Below, piece after piece: positions 34,246 through 42,183 of a stretch of DNA of 64,000 bases. The position numbers and the translations under genes are program-made. Below the pieces are notes generated by a model. It did no database searches and was not told the origin of the DNA. It saw only the letters and a program-made list of their open reading frames with translations. The stretch covers positions 1,550,001 to 1,614,000 of the forward strand of contig NZ_CP044549.1 of NCBI RefSeq assembly GCF_009859475.1, written 5' to 3'. Source of the DNA: Hydrogenophaga sp. BPS33 (GTDB taxonomy: Bacteria; Pseudomonadota; Gammaproteobacteria; Burkholderiales; Burkholderiaceae_C). The first letter of the stretch is position 1, and each line of letters starts with the position of its first letter.

Positions 34246-34659
34246 ATGCTTCAGATCGTAGTCTTCGTTTCATCACTGCTCCTCGCGTCCGTGGCCCACA
34301 CTGCCGAGCTCTTCTTTTGTCGCGCATACAGCGGTGGGACTTTCTGGGCCAACTCCCATTGCAACAATCATCAGGGCTTGGTCGAACGCATCTTGACGGT
34401 GCCCAACGGTATGCGGTTCGATCAGCAGGTGGAACTGGGGCGGCAGAGACTCAATCAGCAACCTCGGACGGTCGAATCCACTACAACCATCATTCAGAAT
34501 GGGCCGCAGCCTACGCGACGACAGCTGTGTGAGGGATTCAAGGCCCGTGTAGCCCACCTCGATGCACTCGCCAGGCAGCCTCAGAGTGCACAAATGCAAG
34601 ACTGGATTCGTGCAGAGCGCAAGAAGGTTCGCGACGAGCAGTTCCGCGCTCAGTGCTGA
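34246..34659 (+). CDS. Small exported protein (DUF4124-like N-terminus), function unknown
   Basis: 137 residues from ATG 34246. Signal peptide about 20 residues (LQIVVFVSSLLLASVAHTA-E). The mature start LFFCRAYSGGTFWANSHCNNHQGLVERILTVPNGMRFDQQVELGRQR has two Cys and is like small periplasmic DUF4124-type proteins of Burkholderiales. The C-terminal part is helical (LCEGFKARVAHLDALARQPQSAQMQDWIRAERKKVRDEQFRAQC). It is convergent with, and overlaps by 10 bases, the NUDIX gene. Confidence 0.65.
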   Translation: MLQIVVFVSSLLLASVAHTAELFFCRAYSGGTFWANSHCNNHQGLVERILTVPNGMRFDQQVELGRQRLNQQPRTVESTTTIIQNGPQPTRRQLCEGFKARVAHLDALARQPQSAQMQDWIRAERKKVRDEQFRAQC

Positions 34660-35342
34660 GGGTTTGACAACGTCGTCAATGCTTGTACCACCGATGTGTC
34701 CGGAGTCAGCAGGCGAAGCGTCCCCAGCAATGAGCGCGGCGTAAGCAAGACGCACTGACTTTCCCAACCCATGGCGGCGGGCGTGCCCCCAACTCGTTCA
34801 GCCAAGTAGTAGCGCGTGTAGGTCGTCGAGCGTTTGACATCGACCAAGTGCCGCAGGAGCCGAACCCGAAGACCACATTCCTCAAAGGCCTCGGTCACCG
34901 CAGTGGCCTGCAGGCTCTTGCCGTCGGTACGTCCCTTTGGAAACGTGATCTCATATCCTCCGAACTGATTCGTCGGGCATACCAACCAGATGCGCCCATC
35001 GGGCTCTTGGATCACCACGCCCGCTGCCGAAGCCAGGCCCTCGGGTGGATCGAAGGCTGGCTCGTCCACGGTGGACGCTTGAGCCAGCACCTCCCAATCC
35101 TGAGCACGTGACGGAGGATCTTTCCAAGTTTGAAACGGCACACCGTTCAACACGAACGGCATGTCACCGTCCGGGATGACCGCTGCGCTGCAATCAGGAT
35201 CGCTCCAGGTCGAAAGCGAGCTGGGCGTGCTCGACCGAAGAATCGTGACTTGCTTGCCGTCATCGTCCAACTGCGGATGAACGCACGCAACGCCTTTTGA
35301 AAAGCCGTACTTACTGATTCCGGAAGAGAACTTGCTGGTCAT
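34650..35342 (-). CDS. NUDIX hydrolase domain protein
   Basis: 230 residues. The N-terminal 95 residues are an unassigned domain (GVACVHPQLDDDGKQVTILRSSTPSSLSTWSDPDCSAAVIP). The NUDIX box is FPKGRTDGKSLQATAVTEAFEECGLRVRLL; the canonical GX5EX7REUXEEXGU shows here as G...TAVTEAFEECGL, with the REUXEE core as TEAFEE, so the metal-binding Glu pair remains while the Arg is changed. It overlaps the 112-residue gene by 4 bases and is thus co-translated with it. Possible substrates are nucleotide-diphosphate or ADP-ribose compounds. A truncated second copy lies at 44733-44960. Confidence 0.85.
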   Translation of the reverse strand: MTSKFSSGISKYGFSKGVACVHPQLDDDGKQVTILRSSTPSSLSTWSDPDCSAAVIPDGDMPFVLNGVPFQTWKDPPSRAQDWEVLAQASTVDEPAFDPPEGLASAAGVVIQEPDGRIWLVCPTNQFGGYEITFPKGRTDGKSLQATAVTEAFEECGLRVRLLRHLVDVKRSTTYTRYYLAERVGGTPAAMGWESQCVLLTPRSLLGTLRLLTPDTSVVQALTTLSNPQH

Positions 35343-35677
35343 CGTTGCTGCAGCCGGTACAGCACTGACCAGACATCGTGGTACAGCGCGGAGCGTGGTT
35401 GGCCTTGCTGTTTGGCCACCTCATCTTTGAAGTTCGAGTAGTCCATGTTTTCAACGAGGCGAGCCATGGCTTGTGCGACAGCGGCCTGGGGCGCCACGCC
35501 TCGGAACTTGTAGTCGTTCACAGCGCTTTCCTGGATCGCGCCCAGCTCTGGCAGAAACTGCGCCTTGAGTGCTTCCAGGTCAGTGCGCACTCGTGCACGC
35601 ACGGTGAGCGTCTTGTTCTTGATGTCGGTGGGCTTGCGCACCACACTGAAAAATCCCACCGGCGTGATCAGCCACAT
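35339..35677 (-). CDS. Conserved hypothetical protein, partner of the NUDIX protein
   Basis: 112 residues: WLITPVGFFSVVRKPTDIKNKTLTVRARVRTDLEALKAQFLPELGAIQESAVNDYKFRGVAPQAAVAQAMARLVENMDYSNFKDEV and a YHDVWSVLYRLQ tail. I recall proteins of this type next to NUDIX genes in other bacteria, but the function is unknown. Single-domain, cytoplasmic, alpha/beta. The 4-bp overlap with the NUDIX gene suggests a fixed stoichiometry. Confidence 0.75.
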   Translation of the reverse strand: MWLITPVGFFSVVRKPTDIKNKTLTVRARVRTDLEALKAQFLPELGAIQESAVNDYKFRGVAPQAAVAQAMARLVENMDYSNFKDEVAKQQGQPRSALYHDVWSVLYRLQQR

Positions 35678-35710
35678 CGCTTTTTTCCTTCTTTTAGTCA
35701 GACAACCATG

Positions 35711-36616
35711 TCACATCTGCGCGGCAACAGCTAGTGGGATGTCCCACTCTTTGGGACTGGTAGCCTTGGTGTCGTAGAAATGGGCAGTGAGCTGAATGAA
35801 CCGCAGGAAATCCTTGTTCTCGGTTGCGATCCGGTTGCAGGTTCCCCAGTCCACTTCCAGACGCTCACGGGCCGGAATCTCGATGGCGCTGTCGTCCGCC
35901 GGGTTATCAGGGTTGAGGCGGATCACACCGATGCCGTGCAGCTCGTTGAGCAAGCGCAGCTCCGTCATCGCATCGTCCTTGATGTTGACCGCCACCAGGT
36001 AACCGTAGTTGGCCCAGCTGGAATTCGAGACGGCCTGGAAGTAATACTCCCGAACCTTGCCGCGTGGCACGTCGACCTTGACCTCGAAGGACCAGAGCTT
36101 GGCCTGTTGCGCTCCCGATTTGGCGCTCAGGCTCTTCATCTCATAGCTCCACCCGGCGGCCAACTCTTCTAGTCCCACCATGTCAGGATGCAGCCACCTG
36201 TTGCCTTCCTTGCCTTGGGTGTTTGACGACTTCTTCTCGTCGATGCGCTTGGGGAAGATCTTGCGATGGCGAGAGATCAGGAACGTGGCCAGCAACGGGT
36301 AGAGCGCGTGTTCACTTTGAATCGAGGGTTCCGCCAATGAAATTGGTTCTGGCTCAAAGACAGACGCCTCCGGCGCCCACCAATAACGGCGGGGCGATTC
36401 TTCGGAACGGTGCAGCGTAGGGCATTTCGCCAGCCATTGAGGACCACCGGAGCCAATCTCACCTGCGAGCTGACCGGGCTCCTTACCCGCGAAGCGAGCG
36501 GGAAAAGCCAGCTTCAATCCGTCGGCAATCTCGCGGGACTTGAACTCCTGGCCAGGGTGGGATTGCAGGAACTTGATAACGGCATCTCGGAGAGAGAGGA
36601 CTTTGAGGTTGAGCAC
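35711..36616 (-). CDS. HrgA/COG2958-like protein with N-terminal winged helix
   Basis: 301 residues from GTG 36616. The N-terminus (LSLRDAVIKFLQSHPGQEFKSREIADGLKLAFPARFAGK) is an HTH of the HARE/HrgA type. The C-terminal half carries a PD-(D/E)xK-like or HrgA domain: NRWLHPDMVGLEELAAGWSYEMKSLSAKSGAQQAKLWSFEVKVDVPRGKVREYYFQAVSNSSWANYGYLVAV, in which HPDxVG...WSFEVK has the spacing of an endonuclease-fold active site (D...ExK). HrgA was first noted as a gene at a restriction locus of Helicobacter. It is leftward, divergent from an XRE gene, and upstream of the NUDIX pair; together they could form an accessory or defence module (inference). Confidence 0.75.
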   Translation of the reverse strand: MLNLKVLSLRDAVIKFLQSHPGQEFKSREIADGLKLAFPARFAGKEPGQLAGEIGSGGPQWLAKCPTLHRSEESPRRYWWAPEASVFEPEPISLAEPSIQSEHALYPLLATFLISRHRKIFPKRIDEKKSSNTQGKEGNRWLHPDMVGLEELAAGWSYEMKSLSAKSGAQQAKLWSFEVKVDVPRGKVREYYFQAVSNSSWANYGYLVAVNIKDDAMTELRLLNELHGIGVIRLNPDNPADDSAIEIPARERLEVDWGTCNRIATENKDFLRFIQLTAHFYDTKATSPKEWDIPLAVAAQM

Positions 36617-36651
36617 GCGCGGAATAGGGTGACGATGTAGATCACCTTATT

Positions 36652-36699
36652 CTACGAATATCGTAGAGATATAAAAAAGGCATTCTACGAATATCGATG
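36652..36699. promoter_or_regulatory. Paired operators between HrgA-like and XRE genes
   Basis: CTACGAATATCGTAG (36652-36666) is a perfect 6-3-6 inverted repeat. CTACGAATATCGATG (36685-36699) is a degenerate second copy that ends one base before the XRE ATG. The centres are 33 bases apart, about three helical turns, so two dimers would bind on one DNA face. Lying between divergent genes, they probably let the XRE protein repress itself and the HrgA-like gene. Confidence 0.7.
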
Positions 36700-36700
36700 A

Positions 36701-37033
36701 ATGCCTCGATTGTCCGATCCCTCTTCGCTCTTCGGGCGGCGCTTGCGCGCTGCCCGCGGCCGGGCGGGAATTCCCCAAGACAGACTGGGGGTGGCCATCG
36801 GGTTGGACGAGAGCTCAAGCAGCGCCCGAATGAGTCGCTACGAGACCGGGGTGCATGAGCCGCCATTCGCCACGGCGCAGAACTTGGCCAAAGTGCTCAA
36901 GATTCCGGTGGCGTACTTCTATTGCGACGACGAGCGGCTGGCCGAGTTTTTGATCCAGTACGGAGGTCTCGACGCGGGCCGCAGAAGGAAGGTGCTGTCG
37001 GTGGCTGCGGAGCTTAGCGCCGAGATGGAGTGA
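36701..37033 (+). CDS. XRE-family helix-turn-helix regulator
   Basis: 110 residues: FGRRLRAARGRAGIPQDRLGVAIGLDESSSSARMSRYETGVHEPPFATAQNLAKVLKIPVAYFYCDDERLAEFLIQYGGLDAGRRRKVLSVAAEL. It is a paralogue of the protein at 31598-31906. The start codon follows directly after the second operator copy, so the mRNA may have a very short or no leader. It is divergent from the HrgA-like gene and its likely regulator. Confidence 0.9.
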   Translation: MPRLSDPSSLFGRRLRAARGRAGIPQDRLGVAIGLDESSSSARMSRYETGVHEPPFATAQNLAKVLKIPVAYFYCDDERLAEFLIQYGGLDAGRRRKVLSVAAELSAEME

Positions 37034-37386
37034 GCGACTCGGGCCAAGTATCTCCCTTGCACCCTAGGCCGCTTCACAATGCGAGTCCTTGGTCGTAGAA
37101 AGCGCTCGATGGCAAGGGACCACCGATTGGGAGGAGGAACAATGGGAGAGAAATCGACGTGCGCCGGACAGCTACGCCAGAGTTCCCAAGCATTTCTTCA
37201 ATGGGCTTCAACGACACTTTGAAAACGAGACTACGTCCCCACGTCTCTCAGCAGCCCAGATGCCGGCTGGGAGCTGATTGGTTCGTTGAAATCCATTTAC
37301 ATCGGGGTAGGAAGGAACCGGGACCGCGATCGGTTTCGACTGCAGAAGCGATCGCCGATTTCGGCCCTGACGCCCGATCCTGAATG
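37034..37386. other. Intergenic region between island and catabolic operon
   Basis: About 350 bases downstream of the XRE gene and past the end of the leftward Bug gene. A 62-codon frame from 37089 has no domain. No clear terminator was found. Confidence 0.35.
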
Positions 37387-38355
37387 CTATTCAGGTTTGA
37401 TCCCCGCCTCTGCCGCGGCCTGTTTCCATTTGGAAGCTTCGTACTCGGTAAAGCGCGAGAACTGGGCAGCATCGCGCGCATTGACTGCCATCGACAGCGC
37501 CGCAATGCGGGTGCCGACCTCAGGACTCTGCATGGCCTTCTGAACTTCATCGGAGAGGCGCCTGACAACCGCATCTGGTGTTTTGGCGGGTGCCAAAACA
37601 CCGCACCAGCTTGACATGTCCTTGATGGGAATGCCCAGCTCGGCAATAGTCGGGACGCCAGGCAAGGCACTCAGACGCTGGCCGCCCGTGATCGCCAGGA
37701 GCCGGACTTTGCCGGCGTTGTGCAGTTGCTGCGCAGCGCCGGCTGCGGTGATGATGATGGGGACAATGCCGCCAACGACCGCATTGAGCGATGGGGCCGC
37801 ACCGGGATAGGGAATGGTCTGGAACTTCAGGTTGGCGGTTTTCCTGAGCTCGGCCAAGATGATCTCCTCGATCGTGCCCGAGGTGCTGATTGAGTACTTG
37901 TCTGGCGCAGCGTGAATTGCAGCGACCAGTTCCTGAAAGGTTTTGGCCGGAAAGGCCGGGTTCACTCCGATGGCCAGCGGCATATCTACCAGGCCCCCGA
38001 CTGCCGTGAATTCATCAAGGCGGTAGGAGACCGTCTTGAATGAAGCGAAGTTCAATACCAGCGACGTTCCCGTCACCACCAGCGTGTAGCCATCTGGCGT
38101 GCTCTTCGCCACGCTGGAGAGCGCAATCATCCCGTTCGCGCCGGGCTTGTTCTCGACGATGACCGGTTGGCCGAGACCCACTGACAACTTGTCCGCGAGC
38201 AGGCGTGAGATAGCGTCGAACGTGCCGCCTGGCGGATACGGCACCACCAGCTTGATCGGCCGTGCGGGGAATTGCTGCGCGCCAGCGTGGAGGGCGAGCG
38301 TATAGAGCGGCGTGAGAGAGGCTGCGCGCAAAACGGCGCGTCGGGAAAACGACAT
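37387..38355 (-). CDS. Bug-family periplasmic binding protein
   Basis: 322 residues from ATG 38355 (AGGAGAC upstream on the coding strand). Signal peptide with RRAVLRAASLTPLYTLALHAGA-QQ. Bug marks: RPIKLVVPYPPGGTFDAISRLLADKLSVGLGQPVIVENKPGANGMIALSSVAKSTPDGYTLVV; then GVLAPAKTPDAVVRRLSDEV. It is the last gene of an eight-gene leftward operon beginning at 44550 and presumably captures the acid (or lactone product) degraded by it. Confidence 0.93.
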   Translation of the reverse strand: MSFSRRAVLRAASLTPLYTLALHAGAQQFPARPIKLVVPYPPGGTFDAISRLLADKLSVGLGQPVIVENKPGANGMIALSSVAKSTPDGYTLVVTGTSLVLNFASFKTVSYRLDEFTAVGGLVDMPLAIGVNPAFPAKTFQELVAAIHAAPDKYSISTSGTIEEIILAELRKTANLKFQTIPYPGAAPSLNAVVGGIVPIIITAAGAAQQLHNAGKVRLLAITGGQRLSALPGVPTIAELGIPIKDMSSWCGVLAPAKTPDAVVRRLSDEVQKAMQSPEVGTRIAALSMAVNARDAAQFSRFTEYEASKWKQAAAEAGIKPE

Positions 38356-38372
38356 GATGTCTCCTTGGTTTG

Positions 38373-39308
38373 CTATCGTGGTTGCCGGCCAAACGCGGGA
38401 GCGAGGCCCTCGCGGGCCCAGGACTGCATGAGCAGCCGGCCGGTGCGGGATTGGGTGACGTAGGCACTTCGCATGTCTGCGCCGCCAAAACAGAGATTTG
38501 TTGTTGCGCGGTCGGGGTAGGCAACAAACTCGACGCGCTGCCCCGACGGCGACACAACGGTGATGCCGCCGATGCCAAGAGTGGCCACACAGATGTTGCC
38601 GTTCGCCTCCACGGCTATGGAGTCGAAGTTGCAATACTCCGGTGCCACGTAGAGAAGATCGCCCGGTGAGATCGCGGGCCAGGAGCGCAGGGCCAGCTCG
38701 CCGGGTGCGACAACCTCGAACCGCCAGAGTCTCGCCGTGAGCGTTTCTGCGACATACAGGCTTTTCCCGTCCGGGGATAAGGCGATGCCGTTGGGCGTGA
38801 GCATGGGAAACACCACTTGCCGGATGCACGTTCCGTCGCAGCGCGCGTAGCACACGCCACCGCGCGCGATATGGGTTCCGGAGATCTCGCCGAGGTCGGT
38901 GAACCAGAATCCGCCGCTTTCGTCGAAGACGATGTCGTTCGGTGCCGAGAGCGCTGTCCCGCCCACGTCGCGGTAGAGCGTCTCCACCGTGCCGTTCTCT
39001 ATGGAAACGCGCTGGATCGAGCCGCCGGTATAGTTTTCAGCTCGGCCGTGGGGATAGAGTCCGCCATCCGGGTCCCGGTGCCAGGCCATGCCGCCGTTGT
39101 TGCACACATAGAGCTTCCCATCGGGCCCCAGCGCTGCGCCATTTGGTCCACCGCCGACCACAGCTATTGTGGTCACGCGGCCATCCGGCCAGCAGCGGAT
39201 CACGCAGCCCGCGGCAATCTCAACCACGATGACCGACCCGTCCTGCATCACCACCGGCCCCTCCGGAAACCGCAGCTCGACAGCGAATTCCACGGCTTCG
39301 TTGATCAT
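38373..39308 (-). CDS. SMP-30/gluconolactonase family protein (1)
   Basis: 311 residues from ATG 39308, chosen because AGGAAGG lies 7 bases upstream and it overlaps the previous stop by 4 bases. Six-bladed propeller marks: ELRFPEGPVVMQDGSVIVVEIAAG (metal-binding Glu in FPEGP), GGGPNGAALGPDGKLYVCNNGG, SAPNDIVFDESGGFWFTDLGE (Asn of the metal site) and MLTPNGIALSPDGKSLYVAET. The family hydrolyses lactones with a divalent metal. The next gene upstream is a clear paralogue. Confidence 0.9.
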   Translation of the reverse strand: MINEAVEFAVELRFPEGPVVMQDGSVIVVEIAAGCVIRCWPDGRVTTIAVVGGGPNGAALGPDGKLYVCNNGGMAWHRDPDGGLYPHGRAENYTGGSIQRVSIENGTVETLYRDVGGTALSAPNDIVFDESGGFWFTDLGEISGTHIARGGVCYARCDGTCIRQVVFPMLTPNGIALSPDGKSLYVAETLTARLWRFEVVAPGELALRSWPAISPGDLLYVAPEYCNFDSIAVEANGNICVATLGIGGITVVSPSGQRVEFVAYPDRATTNLCFGGADMRSAYVTQSRTGRLLMQSWAREGLAPAFGRQPR

Positions 39309-40267
39309 TGGCACGCCTTCCTATCGGCATTCAGGCGCAGGCCTGGCCGCGGCCAAGTAACCCTGACCAACTGCCCCGTGGACGAAAGTGTCACAAAGGC
39401 TTCGCGCAGCTCCGCCCCGCCAAAGCAGATATTCGTTGTAAAGGGGTCAGGCAGTGGAACGTGTTCGATGGATTGACCATCGGGTGACACGACTGTGATG
39501 CCTCCGTTGAAAAGGGTCGCGACGCAGATGTGTCCACTGTCTTGCACGGCAAGGGAATCAAATAGCTGGAAACCGGGCAGGCCAGCAAGCAATTCCCCTC
39601 CATGGGGTCGGTCGGTGACGGCCTGGTGCACGCTTCCCGGACCCGCTATGTCAAATGCCCAGAGGCGTCCGGGAGAAGTTTCCGCCACATAGAGGCGATC
39701 ACCCCCAGGGGACAGCCCGATGCCATTCGGCGTGTTCATTGGGTAGATCACTTCCACGATCTTCGATCCATCCGGCCATGCGTAGTACACGCCACCGTGG
39801 TCCATTGAACGGTCGCGGCGTTTGCCCAGATCGGTAAACCAGAACGCGCCGTGAGCGTCAAAAACGATGTCGTTTGGGCCGCGAAGCGCATGAGGCCCGC
39901 ACTTGTCGTACAGGACCCGGACCTCACCCGTTTGCGGGTCAACCCGCTGGATGGACCCGCTGATGTAGCCCTGCGCTTGCAGGCCGGGGGTCTGGCGCCC
40001 ATCGGGGTGGTCGTGCCATTCAAACCCGCCGTTGTTGCAGATGTAATACGCGCCGTCGGGGCCAATCGCCAAACCGTTGGGACCGCCTCCGACGTACGCA
40101 ACCGTCGACTTCTCGCCAGCTTTGCTGATACGTGTCAGGTTTCCCGAACGAATCTCGACCACCAGGACGGAACCGTCCGGAAGCCAAACCGGCCCCTCCG
40201 GGAATGAGAGGCCCTCGCAGATCACCTCCACCCTGAGGGGCGCATGTTGTAGTGCACTACTTGTCAT
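39305..40267 (-). CDS. SMP-30/gluconolactonase family protein (2)
   Basis: 320 residues. Marks as in its paralogue: EGLSFPEGPVWLPDGSVLVVEIRSGNLTR, GGGPNGLAIGPDGAYYICNNGGFEWH, RGPNDIVFDAHGAFWFTDLGK and PMNTPNGIGLSPGGDRLYVAET. The tandem pair probably arose by duplication; they may act on two lactones or as a heterodimer. Its start overlaps the end of the MarR gene by 11 bases. Confidence 0.9.
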   Translation of the reverse strand: MTSSALQHAPLRVEVICEGLSFPEGPVWLPDGSVLVVEIRSGNLTRISKAGEKSTVAYVGGGPNGLAIGPDGAYYICNNGGFEWHDHPDGRQTPGLQAQGYISGSIQRVDPQTGEVRVLYDKCGPHALRGPNDIVFDAHGAFWFTDLGKRRDRSMDHGGVYYAWPDGSKIVEVIYPMNTPNGIGLSPGGDRLYVAETSPGRLWAFDIAGPGSVHQAVTDRPHGGELLAGLPGFQLFDSLAVQDSGHICVATLFNGGITVVSPDGQSIEHVPLPDPFTTNICFGGAELREAFVTLSSTGQLVRVTWPRPGLRLNADRKACQ

Positions 40268-40766
40268 CGCGCGCGAAGTGCTCGTTCATGGCAGGCACGT
40301 TCGCCGTGAGGTGCGCGAGCAGCGTCCTCAGCTGCGCCTTGCGTTCTTCGGACAGGCCGCGAAGCAGCAGCTTCTCACGCGCCAGTGCGACCTTGGCGAT
40401 CTTCTCGTAGAGGCGCTTCCCCTGCGGCGTGAGGAAAACAAGCTTCTCCTTGCCCTGTGGTTCAAGGCGCACGTAACCATGGTCAACCAGCACTTGCATC
40501 GCTCGGCTGACGATGGCTTTATGCACTTCCATTTTCTCGGCTGCGAATGTCGCGATGCAGCCGGGGTAGCGGGCGACGATGCTCAGGACGCGCCAGTCGT
40601 TGATCCCGACGCCAAAGCGCTTGATGTAGAGATCCGACGCACCAGAGGAAATTCGATTATTCAGAATGTTAAGGAGGTGTGGGACATATTGCGACCGGTC
40701 GATGAAGACACTGACCTGCTGGGTCTCTTCTTCGACGTTGGAGGTCTTCTTTTTGCTTGTGCTCAT
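40257..40766 (-). CDS. MarR family transcriptional regulator
   Basis: 169 residues with an N-terminal extension rich in Ser/Lys. The winged HTH is DLYIKRFGVGINDWRVLSIVARYPGCIATFAAEKMEVHKAIVSRAMQVLVDHGYVRLEPQGKEKLVFLTPQGKRLYEKI. It lies inside the operon, between the reductase and lactonase genes, which favours feedback control of its own operon. The twin 16-bp palindromes at 44592 and 44653, in front of the first gene, are its best candidate targets. Such MarR proteins generally release DNA on binding an aromatic acid. Confidence 0.9.
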   Translation of the reverse strand: MSTSKKKTSNVEEETQQVSVFIDRSQYVPHLLNILNNRISSGASDLYIKRFGVGINDWRVLSIVARYPGCIATFAAEKMEVHKAIVSRAMQVLVDHGYVRLEPQGKEKLVFLTPQGKRLYEKIAKVALAREKLLLRGLSEERKAQLRTLLAHLTANVPAMNEHFARDDK

Positions 40767-40776
40767 GGGTCTTCCT

Positions 40777-41736
40777 TCAGAGATCGAGGACCAGCTCGTC
40801 GGTGAGCGATCCAGAGCAGCAGATCATCATCGATGAGTTGGCCGCGTGCTCTGCCCGTGAGAGAACGTGATCACGGTGGTCCGGGATGCCGTCCACAACC
40901 CGCGTCTCGCACACGCCGCAGACGCCTTCCCTGCAACTGCTTGGAACTTCAACGCCCTGACTTGTCAGGGTCTCCAGGATCGTCTGCCCGGCGCGCACCT
41001 CGAAAGATTTCCCGGACCTTGCGAGCGTCACCATGAAGCCACCGTCGGTTGCGGAACGCTCAGCGGCGCTGAAGTATTCGGTGTGTACAGAGGTCGGTGG
41101 CGCGTCCTGCGTCGCAGCTTCGAAGTCCGCCAGCATGGCGTGGGGGCCGCAGCAATAGAAATGGCTGCCGGGCCGCCCCGCGCGAACCAGTGCCTCCATG
41201 GACATCCGGGTATCGTCCCGCTCGCTTAGCGACAGGTTGATCAAGCCTTTAGATTGCGCCGCCAGCTGTTCTAGGGTTCCCAGAAACGGCGCTGTCGAAC
41301 GCCCTTTGCACCGGAAGTGCAGTTCCCAGGATCTGCCGGCTGCGGCGAGCTTGCGGATCATGGAGAGGATTGGCGTAATGCCGATGCCACCGGCGATAAA
41401 GACCGAATGCGCTGCCGATCCATCTAGATTGAAGTTGTTCCGAGGTGCGCTGATGTCGATCCGGGCGCCGACACGCAACTGCTCATGAATGAATCGCGAG
41501 CCGCCCCTGCTCGTCGAACTGGTAGCCACCGCCACGACATACCGTTTGCCGTCGGATTCATTGCACAGCGAATACGACCGTGTGGCAGTGGGCAGCACCA
41601 GGTCTATGTGGGCGCCAGGCGCGAACGGCGGTAGTGGCCCTGCATCGCTGCGTTCCAACTCGAACGAGAGTACCCCCTCGGCCTCTTGACGGATCGCCAC
41701 AACCCGCGCTTCGATCAGCGGCAGCTCAGCACGCAT
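40777..41736 (-). CDS. Oxygenase reductase (FMN/NAD plus plant-type [2Fe-2S], phthalate dioxygenase reductase family)
   Basis: 319 residues from ATG 41736. Domain order: flavin domain with RSYSLCN (FMN-binding Arg-x-Tyr-Ser), NAD domain with FIAGGIGITPILSMIRKL and HFYCCGPHAML, then a C-terminal plant-type ferredoxin with CREGVCGVCETRV...CC (Cys ligands CxxxxCxxC...C; positions about 268, 273, 276 and 306). This order is that of class IA-type (VanB/PDR) reductases. It passes electrons from NAD(P)H to the Rieske oxygenase two genes upstream. Confidence 0.94.
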   Translation of the reverse strand: MRAELPLIEARVVAIRQEAEGVLSFELERSDAGPLPPFAPGAHIDLVLPTATRSYSLCNESDGKRYVVAVATSSTSRGGSRFIHEQLRVGARIDISAPRNNFNLDGSAAHSVFIAGGIGITPILSMIRKLAAAGRSWELHFRCKGRSTAPFLGTLEQLAAQSKGLINLSLSERDDTRMSMEALVRAGRPGSHFYCCGPHAMLADFEAATQDAPPTSVHTEYFSAAERSATDGGFMVTLARSGKSFEVRAGQTILETLTSQGVEVPSSCREGVCGVCETRVVDGIPDHRDHVLSRAEHAANSSMMICCSGSLTDELVLDL

Positions 41737-42178
41737 TTTGAAGCGCCGCTGGCTTTCGGATTGCCACGGGCGCCCCGCCGTACCGCCTTCTAACGATCCA
41801 TTGCGACAGCGCCGAATCGAGGTAAATCGTGTGCGCCTCGAGCCACTCCGCCAATGCAATTCCGAGCCGATGGACGGTAGCGACGTCCTGGACATCCATT
41901 GCACATACCTCCCTCACGGATTGGAGTACCGCAGCATGTTCGACGGCATGGCAATCGGCCCCCGAGTGGCCGTGACGCCGCATCGGTTCTTCCTCCTCCG
42001 CGAAATGGTCCTCGCAATGCGCGCGGGCTGCCGCAATCGACGCCGCCGCACTGGCGGGGTTCGCTTGCTGTAGTTCATGGATGACCAGCGCAAACGCGCG
42101 ATGCGTGGCATCGATCGCGGCATGCCCCGTCAGCAACAGCTCTGACCAGACGGTTTCCGACAGAAGACTAGTTTCCAT
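41726..42178 (-). CDS. Hemerythrin-like protein
   Basis: 150 residues with the bacteriohemerythrin iron-ligand pattern: Trp then HAAIDATH (H19, H26), HCEDHFAEEEEPMRR (His/Glu ligands about 54-62), HGHSGADCHAVEHAAVL, and HTIYLDSALSQW (His-x4-Asp). The length and spacing match single-domain bacteriohemerythrins that bind O2 at a diiron site. It lies between oxygenase and reductase genes in a compact operon, so delivery of O2, or protection against it, for the Rieske oxygenase is plausible. I know of no common precedent for this arrangement. Confidence 0.85.
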   Translation of the reverse strand: METSLLSETVWSELLLTGHAAIDATHRAFALVIHELQQANPASAAASIAAARAHCEDHFAEEEEPMRRHGHSGADCHAVEHAAVLQSVREVCAMDVQDVATVHRLGIALAEWLEAHTIYLDSALSQWIVRRRYGGAPVAIRKPAALQNAC

Positions 42179-42183
42179 GTCGC

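Noticed and set aside
37089..37277. Possible 62-residue gene after the XRE gene
   Set aside because: No ribosome site, no domain and no helpful context.
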